NCBI GenBank assembly: GCA_023055355.1 | Contig: JALJCS010000028.1 | Span: forward strand, 7,192,418-7,256,417 | Length of the DNA stretch: 64,000 bases | Direction: 5' to 3' | Origin: Agelaius tricolor | Taxonomy: Eukaryota; Chordata; Aves; Passeriformes; Icteridae | Shown here: in pieces, positions 15,001 to 27,000 of the stretch | Numbering within the stretch: the stretch's first letter is position 1 | Layout: each line of letters opens with the position of its first letter | Position numbers and translations under genes: made by a program | The notes under the pieces: generated by a model | The model's database searches: none | What the model was told of the DNA's origin: nothing | Seen by the model: the letters and a program-made list of their open reading frames with translations, nothing else

Positions 15001-18000
15001 TTTTTCTGCTATGTGGTTCTGTGGTTAAACAAAGTCTGATGACAACACACAAGAAAGGGCAGGAAGAATTTCTGGGAAATGTCAGATTTGAGCCATTTTA
15101 TTGTTCTGCTTCTGATTTTTCCTGTGCACAGAGAGTTCAGTTGAGTTACAAACCAGGTGTAGTAGAGTGTGTGTACAGTGAGTATCTACAGCCTCTTTAT
15201 TTCAGTGCAATTTCTAGAATTTCACTGTTGTTTCTCAGGTGACTGAGGGTGAGATTGGACCCTTCAGCTCAGTGAAAATCCCAGTCCTGTTTGTCCCAGC
15301 TGTCCCTGGGGCCGTGAGGGCAGAGTTTGTGATCCTGTTTGACAACCCAGACTGCAAACCAGTGAGTGACCTGCTTCAAACCATGTGTGAAATAGTTTAA
15401 AATCTTCTCATTTGTGCTCTTCTCAAGAATTATGTGTTAGGTAGTTTTATGGGAGTCACAGCTCTTATTTCTGATGCAGGATGTTTATTAAACCTGCTAA
15501 TTCTCTTAATTTCTATGCAAATAATCCTGATATTTCCATTTTATCAGACATCCTATTGGAAAACATCTCACATCCTGGAAATAAATGGGGAAATATTCTC
15601 CCTTATTCCCAACCTACCTAGTTTATTTTCTTTCTGATCTATCAGAATTGGAATTATTTAGCAGGCAGCAGTGAAGCTGATGTGTGAAAGCTGGAAGAGA
15701 TGACAACTTTAGTTACCACTTCAGCATATTGTGATTCTAAATTTTATTGGAAGCCAAATTCTGCTTAGAACAGTTCACAGAAGCTTGCCAAAAATGAAAG
15801 ACAAACTTCCCAGCAGCTCAGCACCAGTCTTGGCTGTCCCTGGAGCTGCAGAAGGAGCTGCAGAGGCTCTGTGGGCCCTGGTGCCAGGCCTGGGCACTGC
15901 AGGGAGCACAGCCCTGTGCTGCAATCCCTGCATTTCTGTGCTGCCTCCCCTGCATCTCTGTGCTGCAATCCCTGCATCTCTGTGCTGCAATCCCTGCATT
16001 TCTGTGCTGCAATCCCTGCATCTCTGTGCTGCCATCCCTGCATTTCTGTGCTGCAATCCCTGCATCTCTGTGCTGCCATCCCTGCATCTCTGTGCTGCAA
16101 TCCCTGCATTTCTGTGCTGCCATCCCTGCATCTCTGTGCTGCAATCCCTGCATTTCTGTGCTGCCCCCCCTGCATTTCTGTGCTGCAATCCCTGCATTTC
16201 TGTGCTGCCCCCCCTGCATTTCTGTGCTGCCTCTCCTGCATTTCTGTGCTGCCTTCCCTGCATTTCTGTGCTGCCATCCCTGCATTTCTGTGCTGCCTGG
16301 ACGAGCTGCAGCCCTGCAGCCCCAGGGGAGCCTGGACTGAGGCCCATCCACTTCAGCTAAAAGCACTTTAAATACTTCTTTTCAATATCATGGGCAGATG
16401 CTCTTCTTTCATGTTCCCTGTCAAGGAATCCAACCCAAAGTATAATTGTGTTTCTCTGCTGGGGCACTGTAACATCTTGGGTTTACTTTGCAAATGATTT
16501 TCCTAGGTCTGCCTCATTAAAGAACCTGTTGCACTACAAATAATAAAATATGTAGTCAGCTGAGTTTACAGCAGAAATCCTTGCTGTAAGTCAGTAAGAA
16601 TGTGAGGCTGACAGAACTAATGCCCTGCCATTGCTGCCCTGCCAGCTGAGCTTCAGTGCCATTGGAGTTTCTGTGGATGTGCCCATCTGGGTGCCCCAGC
16701 CCAACGTGGACCTCAGGATCTGCCTGTACGGGCGGCTGTACCAGGACAGCGTGGAGGTGTGCAGCAGGTGAGCTGCCCTGGTACCCCTGGCACTGCCCCT
16801 GGCACTGGGGGTGAGCTGCCCTGGTACCCCTGGCACTGTGGGTGAGCTGCCATGGGTACCCCTGGCACTGCCCCTGGCACTGTGGGTGAGCTGCCCTGGT
16901 ACCCCTGGCACTGCCCCTGGCACTGGGGGTGAGCTGCCCTGGTACCCCTGGCACTGTGGGTGAGCTGCCATGGGTGCCTCTGGCACTGTGGGTGAGCTGC
17001 CCTGGGTACCCCTGGCACTGTGGGTGAGCTGCCCTGGTACCCCTGGCACTGCCCCTGGCCCTGTGGGTGAGCTGCCCTGGTACCCCTGGCACTGTGGGTG
17101 AGCTGCCATGGGTACCCCTGGCACTGCCCCTGGCACTGTGGGTGAGCTGCCCTGGTACCCCTGGCACTGTGGGTGAGCTGCCATGGGTGCCTCTGGCACT
17201 GTGGGTGAGCTGCCCTGGTACCCCTGGCACTGTGGGTGAGCTGCCATGGGTACCCCTGGCACTGCCCCTGGCACTGTGGGTGAGCTGCCCTGGTACCCCT
17301 GGCACTGCCCCTGGCACTGTGGGTGAGCTGCCATGGGTACCCCTGGCACTGTGGGTGAGCTGCCATGGCTGCCCCTGGCACTGCCCCTGGCACTGCAGCT
17401 GAGCTGCCATGGCTGCCCCTGGCACTGTGGGTGAGCTGCCATGGCTGCCCCTGGCACTGCCCCTGGCACTGCAGCTGAGCTGCCATGGCTGCCCCTGGCA
17501 CTGTGGGTGAGCTGCCATGGCTGCCCCTGGCACTGCCCCTGGCACTGCAGCTGAGCTGCCATGGCTGCCCCTGGCACTGTGGGTGAGCTGCCCTGGCTGC
17601 CCCTGGCACTGCCCCTGCCCCTGGCACTGCCCCTGCCCCTGGCACTGCCCCTGGCACTGCAGCTGAGCTGCCATGGCTGCCCCTGGCACTGTGGGTGAGC
17701 TGCCCTGGCTGCCCCTGGCACTGCCCCTGCCCCTGGCACTGCCCCTGGCACTGCAGCTGAGCTGCCATGGCTGCCCCTGGCACTGCCCCTGGCACTGCCC
17801 CTGGCACTGCAGCTGAGCTGCCATGGCTGCCCCTGGCACTGCCCCTGGCACTGCCCCTGGCACTGCAGCTGAGCTGCCATGGCTGCCCCTGGCACTGCCC
17901 CTGGCCCTGGCACTGCAGGGGCACATCCTCTGAGCCCTCTGAGCTCTGGAAAATGTGGGCATCCTGCTAAGCCAGAGTCCCAACACCAGCCCTGGCTATG

Positions 18001-21000
18001 GGGTAGCCACACACCTCCCCAGCCCTGCCAGATTCCCAGTGTTGTTCCTGTTCCTGGGGAGAGCTGGGAAGCCCTAGGGAACAGCAAATCCACAGGTTCC
18101 TCATGTGGAATTTGCTCACTAAACATTTAGGGAGATAAATGGATCTAAAATTAGCTGCACATTAGGCTGATTCAGCCAGGGATTTTTATGTAGGAATATT
18201 TTGTTGTTTCTCAGCTATTTTGTGTTCAATTAAAGTCCTGGGGGGACTTAGGATCTGGAAACCAGTTTCATGAGAGTCTTTCCAGACCTGGAATTAGATG
18301 CTGGGTAAATCATGTCAGTCCTTTTGCATTCACTCTGAAATGGGAAAGGTGCAGCTTTTCCTGACCCATGGGGGCATTAAGGTCTCCACTGCAAGGACAG
18401 ATCCCTGTGATTACACAGAGAGTGAGCAGACACTGAGTGACAGGGGAAATATCTGGGTGTTTCAGAGTCCAAGTCAGCCACATCTGAGGACTGCTTCTGT
18501 TTGCACTGGGATATAAAGGGAATATTCCAGCTCCTTGGCTTCTGGAGATTTCCTGCTATTAAAAGTTCTTATGGGAACATTTAATTGTCTTCAGGTGCTG
18601 GGTGTCTTCCCTCCACCTAATGCAGTCACTATGGAATTCTTATTTTAACAATTTGCATTTCTTAGAGTCTATTTCAATAGGATTGGGGTGGGTTTGTGGG
18701 AGGGTGGGGGAGAGATTGGTTCTATGGAAGGCATCCATTCTAAACCTCTTACCAGAATTACAGACTGCAGAGATTCTTCACAGTTGGAAAGAAATGAGTA
18801 AAGCTGTTATCTCAGAAATTCAGCTTACAGATATGACAAGCACAAGTTGTTATGTAAGTGATTTTACTTGGTCTAGATAACCCAGGGATAAAACTTATAA
18901 GTGTAGAAACAGAATAACTCTCCTAATGAAACTTAAGAGTTCAAGGGGATCTCAAAGATAGAAGCTGTCAAATTGCTTAGGGCAAAACTTCTTCACTGGG
19001 GGAAAAATCCTGCTGATCCTTTGCCAGGTTTCACTAAATCAAGAGCACTTAATATGTAGTAGCCTGTCCTTAGCACCTTGGCAAGTCAAAGCTTTGATTT
19101 ATCACCCAATTTCCATAATTAGGAAAAATTATCTTATACAGTCAGGTGGGCTGAAATTCAGTGTATTTCATGTGCAGAAATACCGTGTGTCAACTTTTTA
19201 TCCTGCAAAAGTGGATTGATTCCATCCTTCTGTTGTGGCCTGAGCAGATTCTCCCTCCAGGGGCTCCTGACACTTCCCTTGGTGTGTCAGGAGGAGGATT
19301 CCTCCTGGAGCCTGCCTGTGACTTGTAGGGAAAGATAAAGTTTCCAAGAGAGTCAGATACCTCTGGAACTGGAATGTAAAATATTGCTAATATTGGGTTT
19401 GTTCTGGGTTTTAGTTGTTTGGGTTTTTTTCTGGTCAAGAAGACTCTGGTAATCAGGCAGCAAAAATAAGCAGCATAAAGGGTGAAAGTGTCTTATCAGA
19501 ATTGTGTTCAATATAAATAATTTTAAAAAGTCATTTCTTCAGCAGGTTATAATCTGCTCTGATTTAATGAAGTAGTATATAATTCTCTTAGATTGTCAAC
19601 AGTCAGAAATCATTGCAGGCTCCCAGCCCCACTTGCTGTAGCTGTTGATTTAGAGGAGACCATCTGGCCTGACAGCTTGGAAACCAGTCCAGGGGAAGGA
19701 GAATGACAAGCTGAAATATTTGGAAATTGCTCGGCAATTTTGCACTTAGGCATGAAATTCCAAAGCAGGGGATGGTCCATGGCTGCTGCTGTGCTGTGAT
19801 AGGGCCAGAATTCAGTAGACAGGCTGAGGATTCCTGGTTCCAGTGTGCCATTCCCAGGACAAATTGATCCCAAGGTTTGGCAGAGGGGCTGGCAGGAGCA
19901 GCTCAGGCACTCTGTGGCTCCCAGCCCTGCAGGATCTCTGCTGGTGGAGGACAGCTCTCATCTGTTTACAGAAATCACCAAGGCTCAGTCATCCTATTGA
20001 TCCTGATAGAGCCAGTGCATGTTAGACAAATAATCAGCTGATATTTCACAACAGCTTGGCTTTGACTGCCCCTGACCTGGCTGAGCTGTGCTGAGCTCTG
20101 ACACTTCTCTTTGGATCACTTTGAGCACTGGTTGCTACAGCTGGGTTTGTTACAGAACTTCCAAGTCCTGTTTTCTGTCCTTAAAAGAGAACACAACTGT
20201 GTGAGCTTGCTGTGGCAGTTTTCCATGCCCGTCATTTTCAAAGGAAGCTTGGGATTGTTCTGATTACAGTGCAGGGGTGGGGGCAGGAGGGGGCAGACTC
20301 CAGAGTCACTGAAGTGGCCTCAAAGGCACCTGAGCACGTCTGATGTGTTTGCAGAGCAACAACCACGCTGCGTTTGAAGTTTGAGGTGTGCAGAGAACTG
20401 AGCAAGCACATGGAGCTGCTTCCAAAAACAGGCTACATCCAGGCCCAGTCATCCTTCAGTGCCCAGCTCAAGTTCCTGCCCAGGTAACCAACATCAATCC
20501 AAGTCCAATCTTTCAGGATTTCAGCCAGTGGCAGTGGAAGAGCTGAGCAGGGTGGTTGTTCCCTCCTGCTGTCCGGGCTGGAGCTCACGGTGCTGCTGCA
20601 GTGCGGGTCTGCTCTCCCCTGTCCCCCTGGGAGCTGCCAGATGCTCCAGGAGGAAATGAGCTTGGCTGCCAGGGCCGTGAGGCAATGCTCCCCCTGTGGC
20701 GGCAGCAGCGCCGTGACGCTCCGAGCTCTGCGTTCCTGCTAGGCTGCTCTGTGCTGTGGGAAGCTATTCCTGGCCAGGAGGGAGGCTGTTGGGGCAGGTG
20801 GCTGCTTCATGGATCACTGATTAAATAATTTCTGGACAAGAACTCCTGTGCTTGCTAATTAAGGTGAGAGTGGTTGGGCTTCCTGTCCATATCTCTCCTC
20901 CCCAGGTACATTTTTCTCCAAATGATGAAGGTATTGAATGAATTTCACATGGTGTTTTATGTAACATCTCCTGATGCTAAAAGCTTTAACACAGCAAGCT

Positions 21001-24000
21001 TTGTTTCTCCATTTTACAAAACATCTACAAATACAAACATAGCTCAGGGATAGGAAACAATTCCAGTTTCTAAAATTTTAAATACCAGAGCTCCCATTGG
21101 CCACTGTTCATTTTATTTACCTCATCATTGCCATCCTAAAGAATTTAGCAGGACATTTCTTTTCTAAAAATAATTAATGACATATGGAATTCAGTGTCTT
21201 TGGCTTTGATTGCTGCTGCAAACCTGCTGCTTCTTTGATGTGGGTTCTTAGTCCCAGGGATGTGTGTTTGGATTCTCAAAGGTGTGCTCAGCACCTCTGG
21301 ATTCTATCCTGACTGCAAAATTGTCACCAGGTTTGTATTCAAAGAACTGAAAGTATTTACAGTTCTTGCAGCATCTCAAATCCCATCAGATTACAACAAC
21401 AGTAACATGGTGACACATTCCAGTTCCTGAACCTCAGCTGCTGTGAGGCACCGTTCCCTCTCTGAGGGGATGGAGACAGAGCTTGGATTTAGAACCTTAA
21501 TCTTCCTTTAAAAATGGGGAAGCTTCAGAAAGGAGATTTGATGAGATTAAGGATTTCTGACACACGACATAAGTATGTGGCTCTTTGAGGGTACAGATGA
21601 TTTTAAAGCCCTGGTGCAGGGGGAGTCTGGGAGCTCCTCAGCACTGAGCCAGTGCCACATTTCCCTCAGGGCTGGCAGTGAGCTGCCATTGGGAGCTCTA
21701 TTAATAGAGCAGCTGTGTTAAAGTGACACAGAGGGAAGAGAACCCCCCACTCAGCAGTGCTGAGGGAGCAGGAGCTGCCTCAAGGCTTGGGAAGTGCTCC
21801 TGAGTGTTCTGTGCACACAGACATTCTTGGGCAGGTGTTCCCAAACCCAGCTCCTGGGAGCTCAAAGCCAACATTTCCTGTTCAGTTGAAGGCAAATTCT
21901 CTGCTCTGCTGCCTTTCAGAATTCCCAAACACCACATCCTGTAGTTCCCTGCATTTGGAACTAGTCCTGGCAATCTAAATTTGATTTGTCTTTTGTGCTT
22001 CTCTTTAATTGTGCCATTTTCATAGAACTTTCTGAAGGATTCCAGGACGTTTTCCCCAAGGTACAGCAGCTAATTTAGAGTCCATCTCTGTGTCCATACA
22101 GTTATAAGTATTTTCTTCCCCCTCTGGATTATTATGAAATAGATTAATTTCTTCTGCTATTCAGATGTCCTGTGACAAAGTAAAAGCTGATGCTCCACTC
22201 CTCCCTTGCACTTAACCTCAGTTCAATGTGTAAAGAACTTCCCAACATCTTTAAACATCCCCCTTATTGCAAAATACCAGCGAGATTTTGGATCACCATG
22301 GTGACTGAGTGGGTGTTATTTTTATTCTTTAACAATACATTAAAGAGTTGCAGGCAATTCCATGAGTAGTAGTAGAACATGAGCACTGTGGAGACCCAAG
22401 AAGAGGAAGCAGCTCACTCTGGTGCTCTGAGATATAAATAGAGCAGCAGAGCTAAAAATGCTCCAGGTTTGTATTGTCTTGGCTTGAAGCTCTGGAATGG
22501 AGCTCGTGACAGCAAGATGCCTCACCTACAGAAAACCTGCATATTCCTTAGCAGTTCTAAGGCTGGCTGGGGATCAGGCACTGCTGGGCTCCAGGTTTGT
22601 TCATTTTGTATCTCTGCTTTGGGGTACAAAGGGCTTCTGCACAGGCTGACCATGAACCTCAGTGGCCAGAGGGAGCCACTGCCTGGGCTGGCTTGGTGGC
22701 GTGCTGGGGCTGCAGCAAAGATGCACAGGGTTTAGATTCTGATTAGAGAGTAAGCTTTTAATTTTTCAGAATTTTAAGTGACTGGATGGCATTAAAAAAA
22801 AAAAAAAAGGATAAATGGATGCTGACCTCTGTGATTACCCTTAAAATCCTGTGTGTGTCCAAAATCCTGTCTTTAAAAACAAAAAAAAAAATCCAATATA
22901 ACTGTACAAGGTCAATCATTCTGACTTCACTGCCTTGCAGCCCATGCCCTCCTGCTCAGAGCCTTGCCTGGGGGTGCCAGGCTGAAGGAAATCTGGGAAA
23001 AATCCAGAATATTCTTGACCTGACTGCATCTTCTTTCCCCTGGTCAGGAAGTGGGACTTCACTGGTCACTAATTTTTGATTGGCATATTCTTCCACCATT
23101 CTTTTTCCATTTTCTCTAAGAGAAAAGCAGATTTTTATTGAGAATTCCCTTCAGTGAAGAACTGGAGTTGATACTTAACCAGGTGAATCCTCCAACCTGA
23201 GGACAATTAAATGAAGACTGAAAGCTGTGAATAATAAAACTTTCAGACCTTAAGTAACAGGATTCAGTTTGTTTTTCTTTCTGTTCATAAATAATCCATC
23301 CAAAGTTCATTATTCCCCTTAGTGAGAAATAGTCAGAATGTTTCAATGGCACTGACTGGATCTGTACTTTTGGGTTTTCAGGCAGTCCCTTCCTGAAGAT
23401 GCAGGGAGTTATTTCAATGCAGAGACAGGAATCCTGGAGGCCCCAGTGACAATCCTGATCGTGGACAAGGTCAGGGATTTTTGTGTTGTTGATTATCAGA
23501 CTGACAATTTATGTAAATTATTTTAGTGAATTTTCACTTAATGATACCTAACTTTAGATTAGTTCTTTACTAATTGAGGCTCTGTGATAATAAAGATGCT
23601 TGAAGTGCTGATATAGATTTGATTTTTTTTCTTGTCTCATATTTGCAATATAGGAAATTTGATCCTTTCTCCTCGGTGCTGATCTCATGTAACTGTCAAG
23701 GAACAGAGGAACTTTTTCTTGCACTTTTCCTTTTGGATGACATTTCATTTAAATCCTGTCCTTACAACCCACAGATGGAGTTTTTATCCTGTTCTCTTGC
23801 ATTTGTTCCAGGCTAAAAAAATTAATTTTACTGTCCATGCCATTGTTACTACTTCTGATTTGGAAATCAGCCCAGCACAGATCAGCTTTGGGTACTGCAC
23901 GATCTATGAAGCTGTGCAGGCAAATGTCACCCTAACAAACAAATCCATCTTGCCACAGGAGTTTGGATTTGTGGGACTGCCAGAGGTATGGACTTATCCC

Positions 24001-27000
24001 ACACACACCCCCTCTGCTGTCAGAATAGATTTCAGTGTCATGGGAACGTGTTCAGTGTGAGTGTAAATAAATCATGACTGTTCTTGCAGCCCCACGGGAA
24101 TCCTGCTCTGGAGTTCTGTCCTGGAGTGTGGCAATCTCCCTCTGCCTTTGCCCCTCAGTGCAAACCCCTGCGAGGAGATTCTCCTGTTCCTCACCTTTTG
24201 CTATCAGAATTCCAGGGTTTTTACACCAAGAGATCTCCTAAAAGAACAGCTGGGACACTTTTAGCCCTAAATAAAACTGGCTTGGGGCTGTGGCTGTGGA
24301 ATGTGCCCACTTTGCACCAAATTCCCAAAGGCTTCCCTTTAAAGTGCTCCTTGGAGCCATCCCAAGCCGTGCCTGGGCACTTTCTGAGTGGTTGGAAGTT
24401 GATGTGGAAGCACAAATTTCATCACAGGAGCTGCTGGGTTCATGTGGGCTGGGTCTCCTGAATAATTTTTTGGAGGAAATTTGTTCTTCCAGCTCCATAG
24501 AGCAGGGTGAGGTGATCACAGTGTGAAATGTTGGCATCAGAGCTGGAGGAACCTGGCAGTTAATTGGGCATTGTCCTGTTCTCAGCTGGCTTAGGGATTA
24601 AAATCAAGGAGTAGCTGAAAGAAATTGTTAACCTGAGCTTCATGAGAGCTTTACTGCCCAGGATGTGTTTCCTGAGGAGCTTGAAGTGTGCTGGGGACAC
24701 TTTCTAGAATCATCTTCAGCTCAAGCACAAAGCACTGCCCAGCTGTGGGTGTGCAACTGCTCCTGTCCCTGCCTCAGACAGGAATCAGCTCTCAAAGGTG
24801 TGGGGCAACTGCTGGGATTTTTACCATATTTCATTCAGTTTTCTATGAAGAGTTAATAAACATTAGAGCAAGGTGATTTCCATAGATGGGAAGAAGCTGG
24901 GGAAGGGATTCTCCTGAAATCTGAGTTACTTTGAGATGACAAATCTGCCCCTCAGACTAAGACAAAAACTTCTCCCTGGAAGGTTTCTCTTTTCCTGACA
25001 GTTCCACATTTAATAACAATTTTTTTTTTTTAATCTTGCCAGTAATGTCTTATTTTAATTTATTAGTAAACTGATAATTTAATTAACAATTTCTTATCCT
25101 GCCATTTTGAAGTTTGTTGAAGTTCAACCCAATGATGGATTTGGAATTATTCTTCCCCTGGAAAGCCTGACACTGGACATAATCTTTAAAGCCACCAAGG
25201 CAAAGGAGTACAGCTTTGAGCTCACCTGCAGGACAGAGATCAACAGGTGTGTTCATGGATGGACAGCAGGGAAGTTAAATCTGAATTTCACTGGGCTCCC
25301 ACTGCTGACCCAGCTCAGAGACTGAATCCCTGCCTGCCCTGGGGAGGTGAGGCTGGGGTGAGCACCTGGGGCAGGTGGGAATGCTGCAGTTGCAGAAGCT
25401 GCTCAGTGCCTGTTGGTTTCATCCTTGCTTTTCACATCTGCCTTCACTGAGGTGACTTTTCCCACCCTCCTGAAGTTTATCCTTGTCCCACACCAAAGCT
25501 CCTGCTCAACCTGCAGTGCTCTGCTGCTTTTTCAGCACAATTACTGAAGGGATTCTTTCTTGTAAAAATGCTCTATGCTTTAAGCCATTGCTACTGCAAT
25601 AATGATGGCATAAACTTTGATTTGACTGGATGTATTTCCAGAAGTTCACAGAGGAAGAATTCAAGCAGGGACTCTGGCCAATTGTGCATTAAAAATAGAT
25701 AGTATTATTGTTCATCTTTAGGCAAAATTCCCATTGCAAGCTTGAAATTCTGCTTAAATAGGGACTACAGGATTAGCTCCCTATTTTCCGGGCTGATTAA
25801 GACACTATTTTATGCTGAGACAATTTATCATGTGTTTATTTTTAGACAATTCAAGCTGTCATGCAAAGCAGTTGGAGTCCACCCACCTCTTGAATTGTCT
25901 CATTCCTTGGTTCAGTTTGCTGCTACAGCCCTGAACTCGGTGTCTTCAGCCACTCTGGATGTGCTCAACTCCCACGTGGATGGGAACCCCCTGACCCACC
26001 CCGTGCCACAGATTGGCACTGGCAGCCCTGGCCCAGCTGGCCCCAGTTCCTTTGAATTCCACGTGCCCCAGGACTGTCCTGTGACCATCACACCTTCTGT
26101 GGGAACTGTGCTGCCTGGGCAGGTAAATTCACCTGAAATGTTGGCTGTTCTGCCAAACCTTTGATCATCTGCATCCTTACAGAGGCTGTCACTTGTAAAC
26201 ACAGCTCAAAACATCAGTTGTTGTTAGAATAGCTGGAATATTTTGTATTGTTTAAAAGAATGTTTTAAATCAGGCAGGAGGGTTCAGCACCAAATCTGGC
26301 TAATGCCTTATGGGAGGGTGTGGTGGATTTCACAGGGGCCCCAGGACCAGGGAAGAGATGAGAATGTTCACTCCATGTTTCAGAAGGCTTGATTTATTAT
26401 TTTATGATATATATTATATTAAAACTATACTAAAAGAATAGAAGAAAATATTTTATCAGAAAGCTAGCAAAGAATAGAATAAGAATGATAACAAAGGCTT
26501 GTGACTGACCAGACAGTCCAAGAGAGCTGGACTGTGATTGGCCATTAATTAGAAACAACCACATGAGACCAATCCCAGATGCACCTGTTGCATTCCACAG
26601 CAGCAGATAACCATTGGTTACATTTTGTTTCTGAGTCCTCTTGGCTTCTCAGGAGAAAAAATCCCAAGGAAAGGATTTTTCATAAAACATGTCTGTGACA
26701 GGAGTGCTCTGTCCCCAGTGTTGTCACTGTGATTTATGTGGAGAATGTTTAAATATCAAAGTATTGCCCATGTAAACCCAGCCCACTGCAACATCCTGGA
26801 CTTCCAAAAATGCTGCAAGTGCCCTTACCCTGAGGATGCTGTGACTCCCTCTGAGCAGAGGTGACCTGGGTGTGCTCCTGTGGGGCTCTGCAGGTGTCCC
26901 AGGTGCCTGGGGCTGAGCTGTGCCCTGACTCCTCCTCAGAATCTCTGCTGCTCACAGGGACCCCAAGGTGTGTCACAAAGCCTCTTTTCTCAGCTCAACA

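Noticed and set aside
15731..16371. Overlapping frames of 120-210 codons on both strands
   Set aside because: Product of the 22-base minisatellite; all six frames give the same periodic peptide.
16556..18126. Minus-strand frames of 403, 476 and 511 codons
   Set aside because: They lie in the minisatellite downstream of a CFAP74 donor. All three frames are open only because the unit lacks antisense stops, and the predicted peptides are pure repeats.
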